A stretch of 64,000 nt of DNA from Pseudomonas sp. ISL-84 (GTDB lineage: Bacteria; Bacillota; Bacilli; Bacillales; Cytobacillaceae), in the NCBI GenBank assembly GCA_018613035.1, contig JAGGRA010000022.1, positions 95,490 through 159,489 of the forward strand. The letters run 5' to 3'. Positions 18,055-26,976 of the stretch are shown here, in pieces. The position numbers and the translations under genes are program-made. Each line of letters starts with the position of its first letter. The first letter of the stretch is position 1. Below the pieces are notes generated by a model. That model saw nothing but the letters and a program-made list of their open reading frames with translations, did not search any database and was not told the DNA's origin.

Positions 18055-18747
18055 TTAAAAAATCTCTTCGAATAGTTGGTCAGGTTTTATGATTAAATGC
18101 CCATCTTTATCTGTTTGAATTAATTTATCTTTTTTCATCTTTGTTAAAGTTCTGCTGACAGTTTCTCTTGTGGTGCCAATCATATTGGCAAGATCCTTAT
18201 TGGTAAAATCGCCCTTGAGGATGAAGGATCCTTCTTCGATTTCCTGTCCGTGCATTTTCGCAAGTCGTACGAGCAGTTTAATTATTTGCTCATAAGTATT
18301 GTTTAAAATTTGTGCTTCTAGTCTTTCTTGCAGATCAACGATTTTTTCCCCAAGCACCTTAAATACTTTGATGCATAATTCAGGATTTTCAATGAGAACT
18401 TTCTCAAACTGAGCAATTGGAACTACAACAAGCTGGGCGTTTTCTAGTACTTCGGAAAAAGCAGGATATCCGCCCTTCCGGAAAAAACCTACATGCGGGA
18501 ACATTTCGCCTTTGGTTAAAATCGCTACAATTTGCTCTTTTCCGTTAATATCACTTTTATATATCTTAACTCTGCCGTTATTAATAAAATAAACATTTTC
18601 CAAAGGATCATCCTGGAGAAAAACATGGCTTCCTTTTTTCCATTCCCTTGAAATTGAAATTTCAACAACTTTATCAAGTTCTTCATCGTTAAGCTCCCGA
18701 AAAAGTGAGAATTGAGAAAGAACTTTCTTAATTTCTGCTGCTTTCAT
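18055..18747 (-). CDS. Crp/Fnr-family transcription regulator (no Fe-S cysteines)
   Basis: The protein has 230 residues: a cyclic-nucleotide-binding-like beta roll (about 15-130), a dimer helix and a C-terminal winged helix (NKDLANMIGTTRETVSRTL). It lacks the cysteine set that binds 4Fe-4S in B. subtilis Fnr; only one cysteine (ENPELC) is present, so direct oxygen sensing by that route is unlikely. It is closely similar to the regulator at 30992-31681. The start follows GAGGTGAATT. Its target is unknown. Confidence 0.87.
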   Translation of the reverse strand: MKAAEIKKVLSQFSLFRELNDEELDKVVEISISREWKKGSHVFLQDDPLENVYFINNGRVKIYKSDINGKEQIVAILTKGEMFPHVGFFRKGGYPAFSEVLENAQLVVVPIAQFEKVLIENPELCIKVFKVLGEKIVDLQERLEAQILNNTYEQIIKLLVRLAKMHGQEIEEGSFILKGDFTNKDLANMIGTTRETVSRTLTKMKKDKLIQTDKDGHLIIKPDQLFEEIF

Positions 18748-18970
18748 AATTCACCTCGTACTTCCTATTCTAATAAGCTTATTGTAACAAAAAACATGAA
18801 GAAGGTTTATACCCATTTAAATTCTATAAACATACCAGTTTATTTTAATATACGGCCCATCACTCGCCTCGAATCGTCAGTCTATTTATGTCTTCAGTAA
18901 ATTAGCATAAAATTCGACTTATAGATTTCCAGAAAAAGTTAAGGGGATTTACGATTTTCTACTGTTAGAA

Positions 18971-18984
18971 CGAACATTTATTCG
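18971..18984 (+). promoter_or_regulatory. LexA-like box ahead of mrfA
   Basis: CGAACATTTATTCG matches the Gram-positive SOS box CGAAC-N4-GTTCG with one mismatch in the second half-site. It lies next to a TAGAAT -10-like element at 18986-18991 and 28 bp before the mrfA start. Confidence 0.5.
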
Positions 18985-19011
18985 CTAGAATAGGGATAAG
19001 AGGTGAAAAAG

Positions 19012-21312
19012 ATGAAAGTACGCAAAAATCTGCCTGAAATTATGAAGGAACTCATTTCTGAACAACAATACAAAGAAAATATTGTTCATTGGCATACAAT
19101 TGAGGAAAAAGAAGCAAAAACAGCGGACCTTCCCGATGACATTCATCCATCGTTAAAGGACGCGTTGTTAAAGAGAGGAATTACAAGGCTTTATACTCAC
19201 CAAAAAACCTCTTATCAAACCGCGTTGAAGGAGCAAAGTCTTGTAGCGGTTACACCGACTGCCTCAGGGAAAACGCTGTGCTATAACCTTCCTGTGCTTC
19301 AAACGATTGTTAATGACCCAAATGCCCGAGCTCTTTATATGTTTCCGACAAAAGCACTGGCACAGGATCAAAAAAGTGAAATCAATGAAATCATTCAGGA
19401 ATCTGGATTGAATATAAATAGCTATACATATGATGGGGATACTCCAGCCAACATCCGCCAGAAAGTACGGAGAGCAGGCCATGTGGTCATTACAAATCCG
19501 GACATGCTGCATTCGGCAATTTTGCCACATCATACAAAATGGGTTTCCCTGTTTGAGAACCTTAAATACGTAGTAATTGACGAGCTTCATATTTATAGAG
19601 GCGTATTTGGAAGCCATGTGGCAAATGTAATTCGCCGCCTAAGGAGAATTTGCCGGTTCTATGGAAGCGATCCGATTTTTATTTGTACTTCTGCGACAAT
19701 TGCAAACCCGCTTGAGCTTGCAGAGAAGCTTACAGAAAAGCCGGTCAAACTTGTCGATAATAATGGAGCCCCAAGCGGGAAAAAGCATTTTGTTTTTTAC
19801 AATCCACCTATTGTCAATAAACCGTTGAATATCAGAAGGAGCGCCACCCTGGAAGCGAGAAAGCTGGCAGGTGAGCTCCTGAAAAACAAAATACAGACCA
19901 TTGTGTTTGCAAGAAGCCGGGTAAGGGTCGAGATTCTTCTGTCCTATCTGCAGGAGCTTGTCAAACATAAGCTTGGCCCCAAAGCCATTCGAGGCTACAG
20001 GGGTGGCTATTTGCCAACCGAAAGGCGTCAAATTGAAAAGGGGCTCCGTTCAGGGGATATTTATGGAGTTGTAAGTACCAATGCACTTGAGCTTGGTGTG
20101 GATATAGGCCAGCTTCAGGTGTGTGTCATGACCGGATATCCAGGAACGATTGCCAGCTCCTGGCAGCAGGCAGGGCGTGCAGGGAGAAGACATGGCGAGT
20201 CCCTGGTCATCATGGTTGCAAGCTCCAGTCCGCTGGATCAATACGTCATTCAAAACCCTGATTACTTTTTTAATAAAAGCCCTGAGACTGCCCGAATAAA
20301 CCCGGACAACCTCATTATTTTAGTGGATCATATCAAATGCGCAGCCTACGAGCTTCCATTTAACGCTGGAGAACGTTTTGGCACTTTTGAAACAGAAGAG
20401 GTTCTGGAATACCTGGCTGAGGAAAGAGTTCTCCATCAAAATGGCGATAAATATTACTGGATGAATGATTCTTTTCCAGCCCATAATATCAGCCTTCGTT
20501 CAGCTTCCCAGGAGAATGTAGTCATTATTGACCAGTCAGATGTTGCGAATCCAAAAGTAATTGGTGAAATGGATCGCTTTTCTGCTATGACACTCCTCCA
20601 TGAAGAAGCGATCTATCTCCATCAGGGTACACAATTTCAAGTGGAAATGCTGGATTGGGAAGAGAAAAAAGCCTTCGTCCGCGAGGTAGATGTCGACTAT
20701 TTCACAGATGCCAACCTGGCTGTTGAACTGAAGGTGCTTGAACAGGACAAATCAAGGATATCGTCCATAGGCGAAATAGGATTTGGAGATGTAAGTGTTG
20801 TGGCCATGGCTACAATCTTTAAAAAAATAAAGTTTGAAACCCATGAAAATATAGGATCTGGTCCGATAACTCTGCCTGAAGAGGAACTCCACACCAGCTC
20901 AACCTGGTTATCCTTAAAGGAAGCATCCTTAATGCTTAAACAGGATCGTCTCGAGCAGGGCCTTATTGGAACTGCGCATGCCCTCAAGCATATTGTTCCT
21001 CTGTTTGTTATGTGCGACCCTCAGGATGTCCATGTGGTACCTCAAGTAAAGGCTGCCCATAATGAAAAACCGACGATCTTTTTCTATGACCGGTACCCTG
21101 GCGGTGTGGGTTTAAGCGAAAAAATATTTGGTGGAATTGAACATATTATGCATGAAACCATGGAAATGGTCAGCAGATGTTCTTGTGAACATGGCTGCCC
21201 TTCATGTGTTGGTACGGATACATCCTCTGAAACAGCCAAAAAAGATGTTCTAAGGATCCTGGCTTCTTTTAAAAATGAAGAAAGTGGTATAGGTGATAAC
21301 ATTGTCCATTAA
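19012..21312 (+). CDS. mrfA: MrfA (YprA), DEAD/DEAH-box DNA helicase with DUF1998
   Basis: MrfA is the helicase of the two-gene mitomycin-C repair pathway known in B. subtilis. The 766 residues contain Walker A TASGKT (K87), the DExH box D190-E-L-H193, and helicase C-terminal motifs including STNALELGVDIG and QQAGRAGRR. A DUF1998 domain at the end has four cysteines (C723, C725, C729, C732 in CSCEHGCPSC) that probably bind zinc. The ATG at 19012 follows AGAGGTG; the GTG at 19003 is within that site. It overlaps mrfB by 11 bp. Confidence 0.93.
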   Translation: MKVRKNLPEIMKELISEQQYKENIVHWHTIEEKEAKTADLPDDIHPSLKDALLKRGITRLYTHQKTSYQTALKEQSLVAVTPTASGKTLCYNLPVLQTIVNDPNARALYMFPTKALAQDQKSEINEIIQESGLNINSYTYDGDTPANIRQKVRRAGHVVITNPDMLHSAILPHHTKWVSLFENLKYVVIDELHIYRGVFGSHVANVIRRLRRICRFYGSDPIFICTSATIANPLELAEKLTEKPVKLVDNNGAPSGKKHFVFYNPPIVNKPLNIRRSATLEARKLAGELLKNKIQTIVFARSRVRVEILLSYLQELVKHKLGPKAIRGYRGGYLPTERRQIEKGLRSGDIYGVVSTNALELGVDIGQLQVCVMTGYPGTIASSWQQAGRAGRRHGESLVIMVASSSPLDQYVIQNPDYFFNKSPETARINPDNLIILVDHIKCAAYELPFNAGERFGTFETEEVLEYLAEERVLHQNGDKYYWMNDSFPAHNISLRSASQENVVIIDQSDVANPKVIGEMDRFSAMTLLHEEAIYLHQGTQFQVEMLDWEEKKAFVREVDVDYFTDANLAVELKVLEQDKSRISSIGEIGFGDVSVVAMATIFKKIKFETHENIGSGPITLPEEELHTSSTWLSLKEASLMLKQDRLEQGLIGTAHALKHIVPLFVMCDPQDVHVVPQVKAAHNEKPTIFFYDRYPGGVGLSEKIFGGIEHIMHETMEMVSRCSCEHGCPSCVGTDTSSETAKKDVLRILASFKNEESGIGDNIVH

Positions 21313-22564
21313 GAATAAGCTGAATAGGCTAAAAAACCACCTCGGCACTGACAATTGCAATATGCCTGCGCCTATTGAGAAAAAGGATTTAACTATAGAT
21401 GTGCCTTATAAAGAGGTTTGGGAAAATCATGGCGTCTATCCATTTTATTTTGAAGATGCATATTGTCTTATAAGAGAAAAGGAATATAATCTTGATCAGA
21501 TGCATGGTATTTATTCATTTGGTCAATTTGCAGCAGCAGTGGAGGCATGGAATTCTTCAAGTATCAGACACCCGCTGTCTGCCGCCGGCCATGATCCGGA
21601 AAATATTTTTTTCTTTGATACAGAGACAACAGGCTTGGGCGGAGGAGCCGGAAATTCTATATTCCTGCTCGGACAAGCCAGCCTTAAAGGAAATAAAATA
21701 AAATTAAAACAGCATATTCTCCCACACCCAGGTGCCGAGATTCCTTTATATAAAAGTTTTCTTGAAAGTATTGCTTATTCAACGATGGTGACCTACAACG
21801 GGAAGGCTTTCGACTGGCCCCAGGTTAAAACGAGGCATACCCTGATCAGGGAACATGTACCAAAGCTGCCTCCATTCGGGCATTTTGATTTATACCATGC
21901 TGCAAGGAGAATGTGGAAGCATAAGCTTGAAAGAATAAAGCTGGCTGCGGTTGAAAAGGATGTTTTAGGTATAGAGCGAGAAGATGATATACCTGGATTC
22001 CTCGCACCCATGATTTATTTTGATTTCGTTGAAAGGAAAAACCCTGAAGGCATGCTCGGGATAATTAAGCATAACGAAATTGATATTTTATCGCTAATCA
22101 GCTTATATACCCATCTTTCCTTTCAAATTTTGCGGCTTGATGCCAGGCAATCGCCCCGGGAGATTTTTGAAGTGGGTCGATGGCTTTCTTCATTGGGAGA
22201 ATCGTCAGAAGCTAAAACAGCTTTCTGTAAAATTTCCAATGGTGATACCGAGGAAGCTAAAGAAGCGAGGTTTGCATTGGCATTTGAGCATAAGAAGCAT
22301 AAAAACTGGACTGAAGCGGCCAGGCTATGGAAAGGTACTGCAGAAAGCGGCAGCCTGAAATCCAAGTTGATCTCTTGTATCGAGCTGGCTAAAATTTATG
22401 AGCACCGTTTGAAAGATATCGACCAAGCCATTATTTATGCAGAAAGAGCATTAGAGCTTTATGCAGATTTATCCGAAAAGCACACGGAGAGAATAAGTAT
22501 GAAAGAGGAAGAGATTAAAAAGCGGCTTGAACGTCTCAATCGAAAAGTACCTAATGGTGGGTAA
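21302..22564 (+). CDS. mrfB: MrfB (YprB), DEDD-type exonuclease with TPR tail
   Basis: MrfB is the nuclease partner of MrfA. The 420 residues carry an RNase H-like exonuclease fold: FFDTETTGLGGG gives the DxE pair, VTYNGKAFDWP the middle motif and HNEIDILSL the final acidic motif. A helical repeat region (about 290-400, TPR-like) follows. The TTG at 21302 lies 4-5 nt after AGGTGAT and overlaps the end of mrfA, so translation is likely coupled. Confidence 0.9.
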   Translation: MSIKNKLNRLKNHLGTDNCNMPAPIEKKDLTIDVPYKEVWENHGVYPFYFEDAYCLIREKEYNLDQMHGIYSFGQFAAAVEAWNSSSIRHPLSAAGHDPENIFFFDTETTGLGGGAGNSIFLLGQASLKGNKIKLKQHILPHPGAEIPLYKSFLESIAYSTMVTYNGKAFDWPQVKTRHTLIREHVPKLPPFGHFDLYHAARRMWKHKLERIKLAAVEKDVLGIEREDDIPGFLAPMIYFDFVERKNPEGMLGIIKHNEIDILSLISLYTHLSFQILRLDARQSPREIFEVGRWLSSLGESSEAKTAFCKISNGDTEEAKEARFALAFEHKKHKNWTEAARLWKGTAESGSLKSKLISCIELAKIYEHRLKDIDQAIIYAERALELYADLSEKHTERISMKEEEIKKRLERLNRKVPNGG

Positions 22565-22699
22565 ATATATTTGTAACAAAATTTTAATATTCCAGACAAA
22601 AAAATCCACTATTTCCTAGTTGTATGTACCTCTTGTAAGCGTTAAAATAAGTAGCTGTGTGGTACTTTTTTAGGAATAATATATAGTGAGGCTGGTAAT

Positions 22700-22795
22700 A
22701 TGTATAAAGCAATTTTAGTTTTATTCTTCCTTGTAATTTTCACTACAGCAATCGTCTTTTCCAACCTAAAAGACAGTTTTTACAGCATGCTCTAA
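22700..22795 (+). CDS. 31-aa single-helix membrane peptide
   Basis: The frame MYKAILVLFFLVIFTTAIVF plus a short polar tail (SNLKDSFYSML) has one hydrophobic helix at residues 4-21. GTGAGG lies 8 nt upstream of the ATG. A cre-like sequence TGTAAGCGTTAAAA (one mismatch) lies at 22634-22647. I do not recognise it. It stands alone between mrfB and cotD. Confidence 0.45.
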   Translation: MYKAILVLFFLVIFTTAIVFSNLKDSFYSML

Positions 22796-22902
22796 ACCAA
22801 AACCTATGAAACTATATAAAATTAGGTGTTTTCATTAGTACAAGATTCCCCTTTCTTACATAGGTTGTTAATGTAAATACAATTCAGAAAGGGGATCTTT
22901 AC

Positions 22903-23307
22903 ATGCATTGCAGACCAAGACCATCGCAGGTAATGCCTGCTGTTGTTCATCCGACAAAATGCTGTGTGACTCATTCGTTCCAAAACGTAGTGGTTCCGCA
23001 CATTCATCCTACACATCATACACATGTAAACCACACCAATTATGAGAATCAGCATTCCTATCCTCATACTCAATCAGTTGTAAATCAGGTGACAACCTCT
23101 AATGTAAATATGGGGCCTAGACCTGGTGTAGCAGGAGCATATAGTCCAGGAATGGGACCAGGATTTGGAGGTCCGGGACCTGGAATGGGAATGGGACCTG
23201 GAATGGGAATGGGCCCTGGATACGGCGGTCCAGGAACAGGAGTAGCCGGAGCATCAACTGGCCCTGGAATGGGACCAAAGCAAGGGCCAAGTTTTTACGG
23301 AAGATAA
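22903..23307 (+). CDS. cotD: CotD-type spore coat protein with Gly-Pro-Met tail
   Basis: This inner-coat family protein has 134 residues (B. subtilis CotD about 75). The N-terminal half is the CotD signature: MHCRPRPSQVMPAVVHPTKC, many His and Val (HIHPTHHTHVNHTN). The C-terminal half is an added low-complexity tail of GPGMGM-type repeats ending in PSFYGR. The start follows AAAGGGGA. Expression late in the mother cell is inferred from the family. Its order before ypsA and gpsB is conserved. Confidence 0.88.
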   Translation: MHCRPRPSQVMPAVVHPTKCCVTHSFQNVVVPHIHPTHHTHVNHTNYENQHSYPHTQSVVNQVTTSNVNMGPRPGVAGAYSPGMGPGFGGPGPGMGMGPGMGMGPGYGGPGTGVAGASTGPGMGPKQGPSFYGR

Positions 23308-23309
23308 TG

Positions 23310-23335
23310 AACAAGGGCTATTTGCCCTTGTTTTT
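23310..23335 (+). terminator. Terminator of cotD
   Basis: The stem AACAAGGG / CCCTTGTT with a 7-nt loop and a T-run follows 2 nt after the stop. Confidence 0.85.
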
Positions 23336-23496
23336 ATATTGTCGTTCTGTATAAATCAATAAAGTATTCAAAACGATATTTTTTATTGGAAAAATGATCA
23401 TCTTAACTGCATACTATAAGAAGAAACTTCTCTAGAGGAAACACCAGCACAAAATAGGGCATTATCAGTCAGTAATGCTTTAAGGAGTTTTGCAAC

Positions 23497-24066
23497 TTGT
23501 CTAAAGTAGCAGTTGTTTCAGGGTATAAGCCATTTGAAGTGGGGATATTCAAAAACGACGATCCCGCTGTCGGCTACATAAAAACTGCAATAAAGAAAAG
23601 CCTGATTTCTTTGCTTGAAGATGGCCTTGAGTGGGTAATCATCAGCGGCCAGCTTGGGACAGAACTATGGGCTGCTGAAGTTGTTTTTGACCTGCAGCAG
23701 GAAGGGTATTCCGAACTGAAGCTTGCAGTCATAACTCCTTTCTTGGAGCAGGAGGCATCATGGAAGGATACGAATAAAGAATGGTATGAATCCATATTGG
23801 CTCAAGCTGATTTTGTTGAATCCGTAACCCGAAAACCATATGAAAACCCGCAGCAGTTCAGGCTTAAAAATCATTTTCTTGTTAATAAAAGCCATGTGCT
23901 TCTTCTCTTTTATGATTCTGAAAAAGAGGGCAGTCCTAAATATTTATATGAAACCGCAAAAAAATATCAGGAAGAAAATGAATATGAAATTAGACTAATC
24001 TCCTTTTTTGATTTACAATTGATTGTAGAAGAAGAACAATTGTCACAAAGGGATCTGTTTGAGTAA
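23497..24066 (+). CDS. ypsA: YpsA, SLOG/Rossmann-fold protein linked to cell division
   Basis: The 189 residues (B. subtilis YpsA 180) belong to the DUF1273/SLOG-related family. The N-terminus ([15 protein letters not shown]) and the glycine-rich segment [15 protein letters not shown] form the proposed nucleotide pocket. In Firmicutes YpsA acts with GpsB in division, and gpsB is the next gene, 79 bp downstream. The start is TTG at 23497 after AAGGAG. Confidence 0.87.
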   Translation: MSKVAVVSGYKPFEVGIFKNDDPAVGYIKTAIKKSLISLLEDGLEWVIISGQLGTELWAAEVVFDLQQEGYSELKLAVITPFLEQEASWKDTNKEWYESILAQADFVESVTRKPYENPQQFRLKNHFLVNKSHVLLLFYDSEKEGSPKYLYETAKKYQEENEYEIRLISFFDLQLIVEEEQLSQRDLFE

Positions 24067-24145
24067 ATTCATAAGTTAAATTGACAAATGTACCTATTTT
24101 TGAAAAAATAATCATGATGATTGGCGATATACCGAGGTGAGTGTA

Positions 24146-24445
24146 ATGCTATCCGATAAAATTAAATTAACGGCAAAAGATATTTTGGAGAAAGAGTTTA
24201 AAACAGCTATGCGCGGTTATAAACCTGAGGATGTAGATAAATTCCTAGACTTGGTCATTAAAGACTACGAAGCATTCCATCAGGAAATTGAAGATCTTCA
24301 GCAGGAAAATATGAGATTAAAGAAGCAAGTTGAAGAAGCTTCACGCCGGCCTGCCGCTCAAACTGCCGGCACAACGAATTTTGACATTCTAAAAAGATTA
24401 TCAAACCTGGAAAAGCATGTTTTTGGCAGTAAATTGTACGATTGA
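24146..24445 (+). CDS. gpsB: Cell-division adaptor GpsB
   Basis: GpsB shuttles PBPs such as PonA between side wall and septum. The 99 residues match B. subtilis GpsB (98): DivIVA-like N-terminal membrane/PBP-binding domain ([20 protein letters not shown]), a coiled coil, a variable linker and the C-terminal trimerising motif ([19 protein letters not shown]). The ATG at 24146 follows GAGGTGA by 6 nt; the upstream GTG at 24137 is part of that site. Confidence 0.93.
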   Translation: MLSDKIKLTAKDILEKEFKTAMRGYKPEDVDKFLDLVIKDYEAFHQEIEDLQQENMRLKKQVEEASRRPAAQTAGTTNFDILKRLSNLEKHVFGSKLYD

Positions 24446-24477
24446 CAGGAATTCTCAGCTTTTCCTATTTTAAACCA

Positions 24478-24506
24478 TTGCTATTCCAGCAGAGATTTCA
24501 TATAAT
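24478..24506 (+). promoter_or_regulatory. Sigma-A promoter of rnpB
   Basis: TTGCTA and a perfect TATAAT are separated by 17 bp, just upstream of the mature 5' end of RNase P RNA. Confidence 0.75.
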
Positions 24507-24518
24507 AATCTTTGTGAT

Positions 24519-24930
24519 CATTAATAGCGTTCGGGTAATCGCTGCAATATGTTTTCATATTGTAGAGGAAAGTCCATGCTCGCACAGGCTGAGATGCCTG
24601 TAGTGTTCGTGCCTAGCGAATTCATAAGCTAGGGCAGTTGGGCAGTTGCTCGGCTGACGGCAGGGAAAATGCCTAAGTCCTTTGGGATATGGCATGAATA
24701 CCTTGAAAGTGCCACAGTGACGGAGCCTTTTTAGAAATGAAAAGGGTGGAACGAGGTAAACCCCACGAGCGAGAAACCCAAATGATGGTAGGGGCACTTT
24801 CCCTGAGGAATTGAACAACGGGAAGGACAGGCAAACGCCTGTAGATAGATGATTACCACCTGAGTACGAGACAATTGTCGCTTGCAGTACTACGGTACAA
24901 AACATGGCTTACAGAACGTTATTAGTGAGA
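24519..24930 (+). ncRNA. rnpB: RNase P RNA, Bacillus B-type
   Basis: The sequence carries the universal RNase P core: GTAGAGGAAAGTCCATGC near the 5' end, GTGCCTAGCGAA ... AAGCTAGGGCAG, the AAAGTGCCACAGTGACG segment, GAGCGAGAAACCCAAAT and the 3' ACAAAACATGGCTTACAGAA. The ends pair as the P1 helix (AGCGTTC with GAACGTT). Its position between gpsB and ypsC is the one in B. subtilis. The ends are approximate to a few bases. Confidence 0.95.
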
Positions 24931-24951
24931 CAGTATGAGTGTTATAAATTC

Positions 24952-24980
24952 AAGCTCTCCTTTTTAAGGGGAGCTTTTTT
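24952..24980 (+). terminator. Terminator of rnpB
   Basis: The stem AAGCTCTCC / GGGGAGCTT is followed by TTTT. It lies about 20 nt past the mature 3' end. Confidence 0.85.
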
Positions 24981-25364
24981 AATTATTCTGTTGAATGAAC
25001 ATAGACTTACATATAGCCTAATGTGTACCATTAGCTTTGCAAATGCATCAAAGAAACGAGAACAATAACGTTGTGTCACCTCAAGCTGATTATACGTTTC
25101 AGCATGGGGGAATGGGTCAATGGGTCAATCACATTACTGAATGGGTAGATAAAAGGAAGAAATCATCATTAGACTCAAGGCTCAACTGCAACGATCCGGT
25201 AAACAAATGCGAATCCCTCTAATCCGTATGCCCCACTGCCGGCACCAGCTGCCTCCGTTGCGGCCACGCGAATAAACATATATACTTTATGTGATAATCA
25301 CATATGCTAAAACCATTTAAATGTACATATCAGAATGAATAATTTTTTAAGTAAGGGTGAAATT
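24981..25364. other. Gap between rnpB and ypsC, no supported gene
   Basis: The plus strand has a 61-codon frame (25037-25222) and the minus strand a 34-codon frame (25175-25279). Neither has a ribosome site. A GC-rich island (about 25225-25275) stands out against AT-rich flanks. I leave both unannotated. Confidence 0.4.
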
Positions 25365-26504
25365 ATGTCAAAATATGATTTAATTGCAACGACTGCAATG
25401 GGTCTTGAAGCTCTGGCAGCGAAAGAAGTAAGAGATCTTGGATATGAATGTGAAGTTGAAAACGGGAGGATTACTTATAAAGGTGATGAAACCGCTATTG
25501 TCCGCTCTAACTTATGGTTAAGGACTGCAGACAGGATCCGGATAAAAGTAGGCGAGTTCAAAGCAACAAGTTTTGATGAGCTATTTGAAAAAACAAAATC
25601 TCTGCCTTGGGAAAATTACTTGCCAGAAAATGCCGAGTTCCCCGTTTCAGGGAAATCTGTAAAATCCAAATTATTCTCTGTTTCTGATTGTCAGGCCATT
25701 GTTAAGAAAGCAATTGTGGAACGGATGAGAACGAAATATAAAAAAACGGGATGGCTTGAAGAAAATGGACCTCTATTTAAAATAGAAGTGGCACTTCATA
25801 AGGATGTAGCGTTATTGACCATCGATGCCAGCGGAAGCGGCTTGCACAAACGAGGATATCGTGCTGGCCAGGGTGAAGCGCCGCTGAAGGAAACTCTTGC
25901 TGCCGCATTAGTGATGCTGACAAATTGGACGCCGGACAAGCCTTTCGTTGATCCCTTCTGCGGATCAGGTACGATTCCAATTGAAGCTGCATTGATCGGT
26001 CAAAATATTGCACCAGGATTTAATCGTGAATTTATATCGGAAGCATGGCACTGGATTCCTGAAAAAGTCTGGGAGGATGCCAGAAATGAAGCTGAAGATG
26101 TGGCAAATTATGATCAGCCTCTGGATATCGCCGGAGCAGATATTGATCACAGAATGGTGAAAATAGCTGAAGAGAATGCCTTTGAAGCCGGCCTGGGAGA
26201 ACTCATTAATTTTAAACAAATGCAGGTAAGAGATTTTACGACCACTAAGGGATACGGAGTGATTGTCGGAAATCCACCCTACGGTGAAAGACTTGGAGAG
26301 AAGGCGGCAGTGCAGAGAATGTATGCCGAAATGGGCAAAGCTTTTGCCCCTCTTGATACATGGTCAATCTATATCTTGACCTCTGATGAAGAATTTGAGA
26401 CTCATTTTGGAAAACCTGCAACAAAGAAACGCAAGCTCTTTAACGGTTTTATCCGTACTGATTATTATCAGTATTGGGGTAAAAGGCCGCCAAGAAACAA
26501 ATAA
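25365..26504 (+). CDS. ypsC: YpsC, THUMP-domain rRNA methyltransferase (RlmL-like)
   Basis: This is a probable SAM-dependent 23S rRNA guanine-N2 methyltransferase. The 379 residues have an N-terminal ferredoxin-like plus THUMP domain (about 1-160) and a Rossmann methyltransferase core with DPFCGSGTIPIEAALIG (SAM motif) and GNPPYGERLG (catalytic NPPY). The ATG at 25365 lies 6 nt after AAGGGTGA. Ten extra upstream codons have no ribosome site. The exact rRNA target is inferred. Confidence 0.9.
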   Translation: MSKYDLIATTAMGLEALAAKEVRDLGYECEVENGRITYKGDETAIVRSNLWLRTADRIRIKVGEFKATSFDELFEKTKSLPWENYLPENAEFPVSGKSVKSKLFSVSDCQAIVKKAIVERMRTKYKKTGWLEENGPLFKIEVALHKDVALLTIDASGSGLHKRGYRAGQGEAPLKETLAAALVMLTNWTPDKPFVDPFCGSGTIPIEAALIGQNIAPGFNREFISEAWHWIPEKVWEDARNEAEDVANYDQPLDIAGADIDHRMVKIAEENAFEAGLGELINFKQMQVRDFTTTKGYGVIVGNPPYGERLGEKAAVQRMYAEMGKAFAPLDTWSIYILTSDEEFETHFGKPATKKRKLFNGFIRTDYYQYWGKRPPRNK

Positions 26505-26565
26505 GCATAAAACCTCCTGTTTATGAATAGACTATACTTATCTAATTCTGTCAGGAGGGATGGCA

Positions 26566-26733
26566 ATGAAGCATTCTAATATTGATTTTCATAAAATTTC
26601 ACAGGCACTGAACGGAACGATGGAAGCAATTCAAGGAGAAGGTGATTCTTCGGCTGAGGCTCTTGAGAGTCTTAGAAATGCGCAGGACGAACTGCAGCAG
26701 GCATTGTCATTTTCGATGTCTCGCATTAACTAA
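26566..26733 (+). CDS. Small 55-aa hypothetical protein
   Basis: The frame begins MKHSNIDFHKISQALNGTME and ends FSMSRIN; it is acidic and helical, with an EALESLRNAQDELQQAL amphipathic stretch. AGGAGGG lies 7 nt ahead of the ATG, and a terminator follows 21 nt after the stop, so the unit looks real. The sequence CCTCCTG at 26513-26519 could pair with the ribosome site CAGGAGG (26552-26558). I do not recognise the family. Confidence 0.68.
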   Translation: MKHSNIDFHKISQALNGTMEAIQGEGDSSAEALESLRNAQDELQQALSFSMSRIN

Positions 26734-26754
26734 AGAATTTAACATGAAGGAGCG

Positions 26755-26789
26755 GCAGGGGCTGGTTGTAAAAGCACCCCTGCTTTTTT
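26755..26789 (+). terminator. Terminator after the 55-aa gene
   Basis: The stem GCAGGGG / CCCCTGC has a 15-nt loop and is followed by six T residues. Confidence 0.8.
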
Positions 26790-26976
26790 GTGAATTTCCG
26801 GCGGCGAGGTGCCCACAACCTAGAAATGACATTATTCTTGACAGTTGCCATAATTGCGATAGAATTGTATGATGTTCATTTGTTTATAAACAGCAAAAAA
26901 TTGAAATAATGAGATAACCGCAATAACGGCGTCTGCAATTTAAGACGCTTTAACTTTTTATTTACGGAGGGGTATC

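Noticed and set aside
25037..25279. 61-codon plus frame and 34-codon minus frame in the rnpB-ypsC gap
   Set aside because: They overlap each other on opposite strands and neither has a ribosome site; recorded only as a gap note.
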